From assembly GCA_964485455.1 (NCBI GenBank), contig CAZAJU010000001.1, forward strand, positions 1-63,981: a DNA stretch of 63,981 nt, read 5' to 3'. Position 1 is the stretch's first letter, and every line of letters starts with the position of its first letter. Below are positions 1-8,326 of this stretch, one piece after another. This stretch comes from Tissierella_B sp964485455 (GTDB lineage: Bacteria > Bacillota > Clostridia > Tissierellales > Tissierellaceae). The notes beneath the pieces were generated by a model, which searched no databases, had not been told where the DNA came from, and saw only the letters and a program-made list of their open reading frames with translations. A program made the translations under genes and the position numbers.

Positions 1-160
1 TAAACTTGGGACAAATTAATAAAATAAAAAATAATAAATTGGTTCTTCGAAACTCCGGGAATTAGGAATATTGCGAAAATTCATGTGGTCAATTTTACTT
101 GACAATCAACAGAAAAGGGTAGGGCTTGAGGGTTCGAATCTTTTAGGGTATATCATAGAT

Positions 161-192
161 AACCTTGTAACTACGATAGTTATAAGGTTTTT
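161..192 (+). terminator. Intrinsic terminator of an upstream unit
   Basis: A 13-bp stem (161-173 with 177-189, one G-U pair, loop CGA) is followed by a T run. It ends whatever transcript enters from the left. The first 160 bases hold no open frame or RNA gene that I recognise. Confidence 0.75.
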
Positions 193-199
193 GCTTATT

Positions 200-230
200 T
201 TGACATAGTGATTAAAAATCAAAATATACA
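200..230 (+). promoter_or_regulatory. Candidate promoter of the macro-domain gene
   Basis: A perfect TTGACA (200-205) is followed by TATACA (225-230) with a long 19-nt spacer. It starts just after the upstream terminator. The motif TAATGAT occurs twice downstream (234-240 and 250-256). The call rests on consensus match only. Confidence 0.4.
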
Positions 231-302
231 TATTAATGATAGCATTATTTAATGATTTTGGATAAGATATAGATAGAGAACTTATGAAAAGGTCGTGATA
301 TT

Positions 303-839
303 ATGTATAAATATAGAAATACTATTATTGACATACTTAAAGGTGATATAACAGATGAGAAATCAGATGCTATTGTAAATGCTGCCAATAATACTCTTCT
401 TGGCGGAGGAGGAGTAGATGGGGCAATTCATAAGAAGGGAGGAAGAGTAATATTAGAACAGTGTAAAAAGATTGGTGGATGCCCAACAGGTGAAGCTAGA
501 ATAACTACAGCAGGAAATCTTCCATCTAAGTATGTAATACACACTGTAGGGCCGATATATGGGTCTCATAGAGGTAATGAAGAGAACCTTTTATATTCAG
601 CTTATTTTAATTCCTTAAAGATTGCTTTGGAATATGGGCTTAAATCTATTTCCTTTCCTTCAATTTCAACGGGAGCTTATGGATATCCTATAGAGGAGGC
701 TGTAAAAATAGTTGTAAAAGCTGTTAAGGATTTTCTTGATATAAATGATGGAATTGAAAATATAAACTTTGTTCTTTTCAGTAATGAAAATTATGAATTG
801 TATAGAAATTATTTTAATAGTTCCTTTAAAAGCGAATAA
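303..839 (+). CDS. Macro-domain protein, probable O-acetyl-ADP-ribose deacetylase
   Basis: This 178-residue protein is a single macro domain, the fold that binds ADP-ribose and in bacterial YmdB-like members hydrolyses O-acetyl-ADP-ribose or mono-ADP-ribosyl esters. Visible marks are the NAANNTLLGGGGVDGAI ligand loop (residues 26-42), PTGEARIT (61-68) and the phosphate-binding loop SISTGAYGYP (120-129). There is no signal peptide, so it is cytoplasmic. It is probably monocistronic: a terminator and candidate promoter precede it and a 145-base gap follows. No toxin or ADP-ribosyltransferase partner is adjacent, so the cellular substrate is unknown. Confidence 0.9.
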   Translation: MYKYRNTIIDILKGDITDEKSDAIVNAANNTLLGGGGVDGAIHKKGGRVILEQCKKIGGCPTGEARITTAGNLPSKYVIHTVGPIYGSHRGNEENLLYSAYFNSLKIALEYGLKSISFPSISTGAYGYPIEEAVKIVVKAVKDFLDINDGIENINFVLFSNENYELYRNYFNSSFKSE

Positions 840-984
840 ATTTTTAAAAAATTTTAAATAAATATAATTGACTTATCTTTTAATTTATTATAGTATCAAA
901 GAGTATTAAATATGAAAAGAATATAGTCCCAATTTTAGTGGAGTAATTCAATTTCTCTACAATTGCTACGTATACTTAAAGGGA

Positions 985-1632
985 GTGTTTAAAATATTTG
1001 CAGAATCTCATAAAATAGTGGCATCCAATATTTATGATAATGTTTTAAATATATATGGTTTAAAGTTGGATAAAGAAAAGCTTTTATGGGGATCAGTTGC
1101 TCCTGACTTTCTTCCACAGTATAAGTTAATTAGACATTACCAGGATGAAAGTTTAAATTATATTGCAAAAGAAATAATAAGGATAATTTTTATTTCTAGA
1201 TATTTAGAATTCAATAAAATATTGGATCCTTTAACTATAAAGATATTAAGTAAAAAGATAGGTATTATTTCTCATTACCTTTCTGATTATGTATGTTTGC
1301 CACACGCTAATAGGTGGACTTTTTATGACTCAATGATGAAGCATATAAAATATGAATCTGAATTAAATGACTATGCACCGAATCATTCTTTTAAAAAGAA
1401 TGTAATTAATGTAGATGATATAGATATATTTAATGATGAATCAGTTGCACTAAAGGTTAAAATTAAGAATTTCATAGAAGATGTAGTTGAAGAATACTCA
1501 CTTAAGACTAGTTTAAAGAACGATTTAGATTTCGCTTTGTCCTTAAATTTAAAGATAACTTACTTTATATTAGATACAATAAAAGTATACTCAGAGGATA
1601 TGCATAAAGTATTTACCTTGGAGATAATATAG
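985..1632 (+). CDS. Zinc-dependent phospholipase C-like protein
   Basis: This 215-residue protein resembles the zinc-dependent phospholipase C / S1-P1 nuclease-like family seen in many clostridia. Potential metal ligands are H9, D41, H51, the HYLSD motif (H97, D101), H107 and the HIKYE motif (H120, E124). Unlike secreted alpha-toxin-type enzymes it has no signal peptide, so a cytoplasmic role is inferred and the substrate is unknown. The GTG at 985 lies inside the only Shine-Dalgarno-like string (AAAGGGAG, 978-985), an awkward geometry; an ATA at 994 would have the usual 8-base spacing. A TTGACT at 868-873 with weak -10 options lies upstream. The frame is certain, the start is not. Confidence 0.7.
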   Translation: MFKIFAESHKIVASNIYDNVLNIYGLKLDKEKLLWGSVAPDFLPQYKLIRHYQDESLNYIAKEIIRIIFISRYLEFNKILDPLTIKILSKKIGIISHYLSDYVCLPHANRWTFYDSMMKHIKYESELNDYAPNHSFKKNVINVDDIDIFNDESVALKVKIKNFIEDVVEEYSLKTSLKNDLDFALSLNLKITYFILDTIKVYSEDMHKVFTLEII

Positions 1633-1635
1633 AAG

Positions 1636-1880
1636 CAGTGATAGGAAGAGTAGTCTATATGGAAATTATAGAGAGCCGGAGTTTGCTGGAAACCGGTATG
1701 GATATTTAGATGAAGAACATCCTTGAGCATCTGACCGAAAAAATAGTAGGCTCAGACGATTATGGCTCGATAAAGCCATTATGTATCGACTATGTCTGTA
1801 CAGATTGAGAGAGCATTGTGCTAATTAAGGTGGTACCGCGAACAACCCTTCGTCCTTTATTTTTGGATGAGGGGTTTTTA
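1636..1880 (+). promoter_or_regulatory. T-box riboswitch (asparagine) controlling asnA
   Basis: This is a tRNA-sensing T-box leader. The T-box core AAGGTGGTACCGCG is at 1827-1840, the stem I AGAGAG and CCGG-type helices are near 1669-1695, and a specifier AAC (Asn) lies at 1716-1718 in the usual context before a purine. Downstream is a terminator (1844-1880) that competes with the antiterminator. Uncharged tRNA-Asn should allow readthrough into asnA, matching its product. Specifier placement is by eye. Confidence 0.9.
1844..1880 (+). terminator. T-box terminator arm
   Basis: A 12-bp stem (1844-1855 with 1865-1876, two G-U pairs) is followed by a T run. It is the default-off element of the asnA T-box, and its 5' arm lies directly after the T-box core sequence. 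Confidence 0.85.
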
Positions 1881-1914
1881 TTTGGATTAGAATAAATATT
1901 AGGAGGAAACATTT

Positions 1915-2904
1915 ATGATGATGGTTAATGGTTTTACTATAAGGGAATCACAAGAAGGGATAAAGCTAATAAAAGACTTTTTTGAAAAAAAACTTTCGGA
2001 GAAGTTAAACCTAACAAGGGTATCAGCACCATTGTTTGTTAAGGCTAATACTGGTCTAAATGATAACCTAAGTGGAGTCGAAAAGGCTGTTTCTTTTCAG
2101 ATGAGAAAATATGGAGAGAATCTAGAAATAGTTCAATCTTTAGCGAAATGGAAGAGAATAGCTTTAAAGACTTATGAATTTGAGCCTGGAGAAGGACTTT
2201 ACACTGATATGAATGCTATAAGACCTGATGAATATGTTGACAACATCCATTCCATATATGTTGACCAGTGGGATTGGGAGAGGGTAATTGAAAAATCCGA
2301 TAGAAATGAACAGTTTCTACAATCAATCGTAACTAAAATATTTGAATGTCTAAAGGAAACAGAAGAGTATATCAATGGAATTTATCCTTCAAGATTGACT
2401 AAAAAATTGCCTGATGAGATAAAGTTTATTACTTCTCAAGAATTAGAGGATAGATATCCAGACAAGAGTTCTAAGGAAAGAGAGCATCTTGCATGTATCG
2501 AATATGGAGCAGTATTTTTAAGTAAGATTGGTGGAAAGCTAAAATCAGGTGAGAAACATGATGACAGATCTCCTGATTATGATGATTGGGAATTAAATGG
2601 AGATATTCTAGTATGGGATGAGGCTATAGGTTCTTCTCTTGAATTATCTAGTATGGGAATTAGGGTATCAGAAGAGGTACTTGATAAACAATTAAAGCTT
2701 GCTAATGCTGAAGATAGAATGCATCTTAGCTATCATAGAGCATTGTTGGCAGGAGAGCTTCCTTATACTATTGGCGGTGGTATTGGACAATCAAGATTGT
2801 GTATGTTCTTCCTTGAAGCAAGGCATATAGGTCAGGTACAGTCATCTATATGGCCTGATGAAGAGATTAGAAGAACTGAAAATGAAGGAATTTACTTGTT
2901 ATAG
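1915..2904 (+). CDS. asnA: Aspartate--ammonia ligase (asparagine synthetase A)
   Basis: AsnA makes L-asparagine from aspartate, ammonia and ATP (giving AMP and PPi). It is a homodimer with a class II aminoacyl-tRNA synthetase-like fold. The 329 residues match the family length of about 330, with a C-terminal GGGIGQSRLCM motif in the ATP site region. AGGAGG at 1901-1906 stands 8 bases before the first of three consecutive in-frame ATG codons (1915, 1918, 1921), so the first is chosen. The T-box upstream makes expression respond to charging of tRNA-Asn. A terminator at 2968 makes the gene monocistronic. Confidence 0.96.
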   Translation: MMMVNGFTIRESQEGIKLIKDFFEKKLSEKLNLTRVSAPLFVKANTGLNDNLSGVEKAVSFQMRKYGENLEIVQSLAKWKRIALKTYEFEPGEGLYTDMNAIRPDEYVDNIHSIYVDQWDWERVIEKSDRNEQFLQSIVTKIFECLKETEEYINGIYPSRLTKKLPDEIKFITSQELEDRYPDKSSKEREHLACIEYGAVFLSKIGGKLKSGEKHDDRSPDYDDWELNGDILVWDEAIGSSLELSSMGIRVSEEVLDKQLKLANAEDRMHLSYHRALLAGELPYTIGGGIGQSRLCMFFLEARHIGQVQSSIWPDEEIRRTENEGIYLL

Positions 2905-2967
2905 AGTTTTTATTTAAAAGGATAAATATCTCTTTAGTAATTATTTTAAATAAGTCGTTAAATCATA

Positions 2968-2997
2968 AGGAATACTATAAGTATTCCTCTTTTTTTT
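2968..2997 (+). terminator. Intrinsic terminator after asnA
   Basis: A perfect 8-bp stem (2968-2975 with 2981-2988, loop TATAA) is followed by a run of T to 2997. Confidence 0.85.
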
Positions 2998-3068
2998 CAA
3001 TTGTTAAGTAGATGTTAAGATTTTGTAAGAAACCAATTATTTTTTATTAAACTATTATGGTGAATTTT

Positions 3069-3078
3069 GTAGTATAAT
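3069..3078 (+). promoter_or_regulatory. Candidate promoter -10 element
   Basis: A perfect TATAAT (3073-3078) with a nearby upstream TG lies between the asnA terminator and the gene at 3137. No convincing -35 box stands 17 bases upstream. Confidence 0.4.
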
Positions 3079-3136
3079 AAAGGAAGCTGTCGAATGAGAT
3101 ATGCAATATTTAGATTAATACATAAGGAGGTATCAT

Positions 3137-3871
3137 ATGACGGTATGCACAAATAGTACTTACGACATTTATGATGGTTTAAAGCATAATTTTCTATACA
3201 ACAAAGACATAAACTGCATACATATCCTCCTTAACCTTTATGAATTAGAAGATAATATTAGAAACATATATCCAAAGTACATATCAATTAGATATTTAAG
3301 AAATCATATTTCCAGATTTTTAAAACACAAGAAAGGCAATCAGATGATTGCCATGAATCTTGGTGAGCTAATCCATGAAGATATAAATAGATTAGAACTC
3401 TTTCTTTATATGGAAGGATACAAACATGGCTTCTATAATAATAGATTGGTGAACATCCTAGAAGGGATAACTATTAAGTACTATTCTATTGATGAGCTGT
3501 ATTCGATAAAATATCTTTTTCAATTTGAGACTATTAATGAAGAAGTCTTAGAGTTTAAAGAAAAATGTTATTCAGAAATTGATGGAGATAAGTTAAAAAA
3601 TAATTATATTTATGAGAATATTAATGACTATTGCTTGGCTGTAGTTAAGAATAAAATATTTAGTTTAAATAAATACTTGGACAAACAACTTACGATGGAC
3701 TATAGCTCCAATATTTTAAATATCAAGGAAGACAGTACTTTACTTACTCGGGATGATTTAAATAGCATTTATGGAGAAGTGTTGAAGATTGTTGTTAAGA
3801 ATGGATTAAACCTATATAAAGAAGCCTATTGGAATGGTTTAAATGATAGGGTATTAAAGCGTTACAAATAG
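3137..3871 (+). CDS. Hypothetical protein, function not recognised
   Basis: I do not recognise this 244-residue protein. It has no signal peptide, no membrane segment and no nucleotide-binding or metal motif. It is rich in Tyr, Asn, Ile and Lys and looks mainly helical, with a notable central stretch around residues 85-115 (EDINRLELFLYMEGYKHGF, then NNRLVNILEG). AAGGAGG (3124-3130) lies 6 bases before the ATG, and a TATAAT is upstream, so it is very likely expressed. It precedes the BofC-like gene and may be co-transcribed with it. Composition matches the neighbours, with no sign of recent transfer. Confidence 0.75.
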   Translation: MTVCTNSTYDIYDGLKHNFLYNKDINCIHILLNLYELEDNIRNIYPKYISIRYLRNHISRFLKHKKGNQMIAMNLGELIHEDINRLELFLYMEGYKHGFYNNRLVNILEGITIKYYSIDELYSIKYLFQFETINEEVLEFKEKCYSEIDGDKLKNNYIYENINDYCLAVVKNKIFSLNKYLDKQLTMDYSSNILNIKEDSTLLTRDDLNSIYGEVLKIVVKNGLNLYKEAYWNGLNDRVLKRYK

Positions 3872-3890
3872 TATAAAATTTCTGTTCTTT

Positions 3891-3932
3891 GGGAATAATT
3901 CCCTCTAGATAGTAATCTGGAGGGATTTTATG
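3891..3932 (+). promoter_or_regulatory. Hairpin masking the ribosome binding site of the BofC-like gene
   Basis: CCCTCTAGAT (3901-3910) pairs with ATCTGGAGGG (3915-3924, one G-U pair, loop AGTA), burying the GGAGGG ribosome binding site of the ATG at 3930. A competing small hairpin GGGAA-TAA-TTCCC (3891-3903) shares the CCC. This could control translation, or act as a weak terminator since ATTTTAT follows. Confidence 0.5.
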
Positions 3933-4514
3933 TTTAATAATGAAAGAAAGAAAATCTTAATTTTTTCATCAGCTTTATTTGTTTTAAGCTTTATATTTGG
4001 ATACTATATTATGGATGGAAAATTCAAAGAACAAAATAGTATAGTAGTGGAGGAAAAGGATGATGGTACAAATCATATGGAGATTCTCAGAGAGGAAAAC
4101 AGAATAACTCCAAATACCTTCATCGAAGAAAGAATTCATTACAAGGAATGTGGACATTTGGTTTCCAAAGTGGCTTTGGCAGATGAAGAATATGTAAATA
4201 TGACTAGGGATGATTTAAATGAGTTTATTTTTGCAAATGAAGCCAATTTACAACTTATATCTTTTTCTAGTGTAAAGGTTGTACTTTGGGGAGAGAAAAA
4301 CCATCTTTGTGAAGAACATTACGTAATTGGTGAAGAAGATGGTAATATTGCCATATTCAAAATAGATGAAAATGGCAATAGAATTTTAGAGAAGGAGTTT
4401 AAAGAATATCCGATTAATGTTCTATTGGATCTAGATCAGAATAAGCTCAAAGAAGGAATTGTAGTAGATAGTGAAGAAGAGCTATCCAATATCCTAGAAA
4501 ATTATATTAGCTAA
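3930..4514 (+). CDS. Membrane-anchored BofC C-terminal-domain-like protein
   Basis: This 194-residue protein has one N-terminal membrane anchor (about residues 9-27) and an outside domain. Its last 55 residues (a GNIAIFKIDENG-type strand, then a DQNKLKEGIVV segment and EELSNILENY) match the pattern of BofC C-terminal domains. In Bacillus subtilis, BofC is a secreted forespore protein that restrains the SpoIVB protease, and it sits just upstream of ruvAB, as here. The N-terminal part is divergent, with Cys at about 73 and 132. A role in sporulation signalling is an inference from similarity and location. The ribosome binding site lies in a hairpin. Confidence 0.6.
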   Translation: MFNNERKKILIFSSALFVLSFIFGYYIMDGKFKEQNSIVVEEKDDGTNHMEILREENRITPNTFIEERIHYKECGHLVSKVALADEEYVNMTRDDLNEFIFANEANLQLISFSSVKVVLWGEKNHLCEEHYVIGEEDGNIAIFKIDENGNRILEKEFKEYPINVLLDLDQNKLKEGIVVDSEEELSNILENYIS

Positions 4515-4546
4515 ACTAAGTTAGAATCCTAACTTAGTATTTTTTT
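4515..4546 (+). terminator. Intrinsic terminator before ruvC
   Basis: A perfect 10-bp stem (4515-4524 with 4529-4538, loop AATC) is followed by a run of T. It separates the BofC-like gene from the ruv operon. Confidence 0.85.
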
Positions 4547-4567
4547 GAAATGGCTCATTAAACTACT

Positions 4568-4597
4568 TTGGAATCGACTTTTATGATACAATATAGT
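4568..4597 (+). promoter_or_regulatory. Candidate promoter of the ruvC operon
   Basis: TTGGAA (4568-4573) and TATAGT (4592-4597) have an 18-nt spacer and lie between the terminator and the ruvC ribosome binding site. A consensus match only. Confidence 0.4.
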
Positions 4598-4621
4598 TAT
4601 TAGTGCTAAAAGGAGAAGAAT

Positions 4622-5116
4622 ATGATCATATTAGGAATTGACCCAGGTATTGCTATAGTCGGTTATGGTTTAATAGAATGTAGAGGAAATAATTTTAAGG
4701 TTATAGACTATGGGGCTATTACTACAAATTCTGATATGATATTTCCAACTAGATTAAAGCTTGTATATGATGAGTTGACTGCAATCATTGAAAAGTACAA
4801 ACCGGATGACTTTGCTATAGAGGAGCTTTTTTATAATAAAAATGCTAAGACCGTTATAAAGATTGGACAGGCACGAGGGGTTGAGGTCCTAGCTGCAGTC
4901 AATCAGAACCTGCCAATTTATGAATATACACCCTTGCAAATAAAGCAGGCAGTTGTCGGCTATGGAAGAGCAGAAAAACATCAAGTTCAACAAATGGTTA
5001 AGTTATTATTGAATTTAAAAGAGATTCCAAAGCCTGACGATGTAGCAGATGCTCTTGCAGTTGCACTAACCCATGGTAGTTCTTTGAATTTTAAGGAAAG
5101 CTTTAGAATGAAATAG
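4622..5116 (+). CDS. ruvC: Crossover junction endodeoxyribonuclease RuvC
   Basis: RuvC is the dimeric Holliday junction resolvase that cuts crossed strands made by recombination. The 164 residues carry the acidic metal site: D7 (in GIDPG), E67 of the AIEELFY motif, and D140 and D143 of PDDVADALA. It heads the ruvC-ruvA-ruvB run, with ruvA beginning 10 bases downstream, so the full resolvasome is co-expressed. Bacillus uses RecU instead; a RuvC adjoining ruvAB is typical of clostridia. Confidence 0.97.
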   Translation: MIILGIDPGIAIVGYGLIECRGNNFKVIDYGAITTNSDMIFPTRLKLVYDELTAIIEKYKPDDFAIEELFYNKNAKTVIKIGQARGVEVLAAVNQNLPIYEYTPLQIKQAVVGYGRAEKHQVQQMVKLLLNLKEIPKPDDVADALAVALTHGSSLNFKESFRMK

Positions 5117-5126
5117 AGGTGATTTT

Positions 5127-5729
5127 ATGTTTGAGTTTATTATTGGTAAGATAGTGGCATTAAAAAATGATTATGTTGTTATTCAAAACAATGGCATAGG
5201 ATATAGAGTTAATACCTCAGCTAATACAATGAAAAAATTGGAGTTAGGAAAGGATAATCAAATACTATATACCCAACTAAATGTTCGAGAAGACGGAGTT
5301 TCATTATTTGGTTTTTATTCTGAAGATGAAATGGATATGTTTAATCTACTTCTAATAGTATCTAAAGTAGGTCCTAAGGTGGCAATCGGGATTTTATCTA
5401 CATTAACACCAGATAAAATTAAAAGGGCAGTACTCAATCGAAATATCGAAGAACTTTGCAGATGTCCTGGCATCGGGAAAAAAACCGCAGAGAGAATCAT
5501 TGTAGAGCTTATGGATCGAGTTGATAAGATGGATATAGCTGAAGAAGAAGTAGAATTTGAATCAAATAATAGTACTAATGGCGATACATACATGGAGTCT
5601 GTTGAAGCTCTTATGAGCCTAGGATATAATAGATATGAAGTTGAAGGTATACTTAAACTTATGAATGTCAATACAATGACCATAGAGGAAGTCATTAAGG
5701 AAGGGTTAAAGAGATTAGCTAAACATTAG
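5127..5729 (+). CDS. ruvA: Holliday junction branch migration protein RuvA
   Basis: RuvA tetramers bind four-way junctions and load the RuvB motor. The 200 residues show the N-terminal OB-fold (about 1-63), helix-hairpin-helix repeats (about 70-135, including LCRCPGIGKKTAERIIVEL) and, after an acidic Asn/Glu-rich linker, the C-terminal three-helix domain that contacts RuvB (about 150-200). A GAGGTG site stands before the ATG. ruvB follows within 15 bases. Confidence 0.97.
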   Translation: MFEFIIGKIVALKNDYVVIQNNGIGYRVNTSANTMKKLELGKDNQILYTQLNVREDGVSLFGFYSEDEMDMFNLLLIVSKVGPKVAIGILSTLTPDKIKRAVLNRNIEELCRCPGIGKKTAERIIVELMDRVDKMDIAEEEVEFESNNSTNGDTYMESVEALMSLGYNRYEVEGILKLMNVNTMTIEEVIKEGLKRLAKH

Positions 5730-5740
5730 AGGTGATAGTA

Positions 5741-6751
5741 GTGGAAGATTTTGAGGATAGAATCGTTACAAGAAGCTTAAAAGACGAGGATATGGAAAAT
5801 GAAGTAAGTCTTAGACCGAAATGGATTGATGATTATATAGGACAAGATAAGGTTAAAGAAAAGCTAAAGATTTTTATACAGGCTGCTAGGGGAAGAAAGG
5901 AATCCTTGGACCATGTACTCTTATATGGACCGCCTGGTCTTGGGAAGACGACTTTAGCCAATATCATAGCAAATGAAATGGGAGTCAATATTAGAGTAAC
6001 ATCAGGACCAGCTATTGAGAGACAGGGAGATCTAGCAAGTATTCTAACAAATCTTGGTGATGATGATGTACTCTTTATAGATGAAATTCACAGGATAAAT
6101 AGAAGTGTTGAGGAAATTCTGTATCCTGCTATGGAGGATTTTGCATTGGATATAATCATTGGAAAAGGTCCTTCTGCAAGGTCCGTGAGGCTAGATTTAT
6201 CTAGATTTACCCTTATTGGAGCTACAACTAGAGCAGGACTTCTGACATCACCCTTGAGAGATAGATTTGGGGTGATGCTTAACCTTGATTTGTATGATGA
6301 GAACAGTCTATCAGAGATTGTTACTAGGTCAGCTGGTATATTGGGTATTGAGATAGATTATTTAGGTGCTTTAGAAATAGCAAAACGTTCCAGAGGAACA
6401 CCTAGAATTGCAAATAGGCTATTGAAGAGGGTAAGAGACTATGCCCAAGTAGTAGAAAATGGTACTATAACACATGAAGTAGCTATGAAGGGGTTACAAA
6501 TTCTCGAAATAGATGAACTTGGCCTAGACTATATAGATAGGAAGGTCATACTTACCATGATTGAGAATTTTGCAGGAGGTCCTGTAGGATTAGATACCCT
6601 ATCTGCAGCTACCGGAGAGGAAAGAGGCACCATAGAGGATGTATATGAGCCTTATTTGCTACAACTAGGCTTTATCAATAGAACACCTAGAGGAAGAATA
6701 GCAACTGCGAAAGCCTATGAGCACTTCAATATACCATATGTAGAAGGGTAG
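5741..6751 (+). CDS. ruvB: Holliday junction branch migration ATPase RuvB
   Basis: RuvB is the hexameric AAA+ motor that pulls DNA through RuvA-bound junctions. Visible are Walker A GPPGLGKTT, Walker B LFIDEIHRI, sensor 1 (IGATTRAG), an arginine-finger region (SPLRDRFG) and the C-terminal winged helix. A GTG at 5732 lies inside the AGAGGTG ribosome binding site (5728-5734), so I place the start at the GTG at 5741, 6 bases after it, giving 336 residues. It is co-transcribed with ruvCA. Confidence 0.96.
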   Translation: MEDFEDRIVTRSLKDEDMENEVSLRPKWIDDYIGQDKVKEKLKIFIQAARGRKESLDHVLLYGPPGLGKTTLANIIANEMGVNIRVTSGPAIERQGDLASILTNLGDDDVLFIDEIHRINRSVEEILYPAMEDFALDIIIGKGPSARSVRLDLSRFTLIGATTRAGLLTSPLRDRFGVMLNLDLYDENSLSEIVTRSAGILGIEIDYLGALEIAKRSRGTPRIANRLLKRVRDYAQVVENGTITHEVAMKGLQILEIDELGLDYIDRKVILTMIENFAGGPVGLDTLSAATGEERGTIEDVYEPYLLQLGFINRTPRGRIATAKAYEHFNIPYVEG

Positions 6752-6759
6752 GTGACAGA

Positions 6760-6969
6760 ATGGAATCTTTAGGGAAAATAATTATTACTATAGGAGCAAT
6801 AATTCTTATTATTGGGCTTGTAATCACATATGGAAGTAAAATTGGCATAGGAAGACTACCTGGAGATATCTATATAGATAAGGGAAATTTCAAGTTTTAT
6901 TTTCCAATTACAACATCTATAATTATTTCTATAATCTTATCAATAATAGCTCGTTTTTTTAAACGATAG
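6760..6969 (+). CDS. DUF2905 family small membrane protein
   Basis: This 69-residue protein has two hydrophobic helices (about 5-24 and 47-66) joined by the family motif IGRLPGDIYIDKGNFKFYFPI, which places it in DUF2905. The function is unknown. Members commonly lie between ruvB and the spoIID-like/queA genes in Firmicutes, as here. It starts 8 bases after ruvB and ends 8 bases before the next gene, so it belongs to the same transcript. Confidence 0.9.
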   Translation: MESLGKIIITIGAIILIIGLVITYGSKIGIGRLPGDIYIDKGNFKFYFPITTSIIISIILSIIARFFKR

Positions 6970-6977
6970 GAGGAACT

Positions 6978-8318
6978 ATGAAAAAGCTGATTTCTGTAAT
7001 TATGATAATAACGATGATGATTATACCTTTGACCGTATATGGCGCATATATGGATGATAGCTATATAGATGTGAAAATCGGTAAAAGTTATGAGCTATCC
7101 TCCTACATAAATCTATCCAGTGAAGCAGGTTTCTTATTGTTCTTGAAGGATGATTTAGGAAGTGAAATAGCTACAATTGATGAAAAAGAAATCGTTATAA
7201 TGGCGAATGGCAACTCAATAGATATTATGAATTCTTCCAATGTAGTTTTAGAAACTTTGCCAGGAGATGGCTCAGTAGTTCTTGGAAGCCGAGATAATAT
7301 TATTAAGGTTGGAGAAGATAGATATAGAGAGTTTATAAGCTTTATAATAAAGGATAAGATTAGTGTTATTAATCATATTCATATTGAGAATTATCTTTAT
7401 GGAGTAGTGCCTAAAGAAATGCCAGCTAGTTGGCACATAGAGGCTTTAAAGGCACAATCTATAGTAGCTAGGAGCTATGCCTATAAAAATATAGGAAAAC
7501 ATAGTTCAGAGGGTTATGATTTATGCGATACTACTCATTGTCAAGTATATATGGGATATGATAATGAGCATCAATCAACGAATATGGCAATAGATCAGAC
7601 CTATGGTGAATTTGTAACCTATAATGGCAATATTATTTCAACACCTTATCATTCTTCATCTGGTGGTAAGACTGAATCCAGTGTTAATTCTTGGGGAGGA
7701 AATTTACCTTATTTGGTTGCTGTAGAAGATGTTTTTTCAGTAAACTCACCACATAGTTCTTGGAATGTTGAGTTTTCTTTAAAAGATATGGAAAATAAAC
7801 TAAACTTAGCAGGTATAAATGTAGGAGAAATTCAAGGTTTTGAGATACTTGAAATTACAGACTCTAATAGGGTTAAAAGTCTTAAGGTTATAGGTACAAG
7901 TAAAACAGAAATCATTTCCGGTGTAAAAATGCAGAGTGCATTGGGACTAAAGAGCAGATGGTTTGATATTGAAACCCAAGGAGATAATGCAGGTAACAGT
8001 TCAACAGTATATGTAATGGATGGAAAGAGTTACAAACTTACTTCCATAAGTCTAGATAGAGTCTACATTATAGATGGAAACAAAAGACCTGTTACAAGAA
8101 GTGGAGTAAGTAGAGCTATGTCTAGTACAAGTGTAGGCTCTATAGGTTCACTTTATTCAACTTCACCTATGAAATTCATAGTATCTGGAAAAGGATTTGG
8201 TCATGGTGTAGGTATGAGCCAGTATGGAGCTATGGAAATGGCAAAGCAAGGTTATAATTATCAAGATATAATAACACACTATTATAAAGGTGTTGAAATA
8301 ACGAATATAGGAAAGTAA
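6978..8318 (+). CDS. SpoIID/LytB domain protein, probable exported peptidoglycan lytic enzyme
   Basis: This 446-residue protein has a signal peptide (about 1-22) and a SpoIID/LytB domain, with the hallmark VPKEMPASWHIEALKAQ near residue 141 (SpoIID catalytic Glu region), then ARSYA and a C-terminal GKGFGHGVGMSQYGA. SpoIID is a lytic transglycosylase that degrades peptidoglycan during forespore engulfment. Members in this ruv-queA position may act in sporulation or general wall turnover. AGGAGG precedes the ATG. True spoIID normally lies elsewhere next to spoIIIAA-type loci or spoIIQ, so I call it only SpoIID-like. Confidence 0.88.
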   Translation: MKKLISVIMIITMMIIPLTVYGAYMDDSYIDVKIGKSYELSSYINLSSEAGFLLFLKDDLGSEIATIDEKEIVIMANGNSIDIMNSSNVVLETLPGDGSVVLGSRDNIIKVGEDRYREFISFIIKDKISVINHIHIENYLYGVVPKEMPASWHIEALKAQSIVARSYAYKNIGKHSSEGYDLCDTTHCQVYMGYDNEHQSTNMAIDQTYGEFVTYNGNIISTPYHSSSGGKTESSVNSWGGNLPYLVAVEDVFSVNSPHSSWNVEFSLKDMENKLNLAGINVGEIQGFEILEITDSNRVKSLKVIGTSKTEIISGVKMQSALGLKSRWFDIETQGDNAGNSSTVYVMDGKSYKLTSISLDRVYIIDGNKRPVTRSGVSRAMSSTSVGSIGSLYSTSPMKFIVSGKGFGHGVGMSQYGAMEMAKQGYNYQDIITHYYKGVEITNIGK

Positions 8319-8326
8319 GGGAATAT

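Noticed and set aside
131..140. GGTTCGAATC, which looks like a tRNA T-loop
   Set aside because: No acceptor stem, D arm, anticodon arm or CCA end can be built around it, and the flanking T stem needs several G-U pairs.
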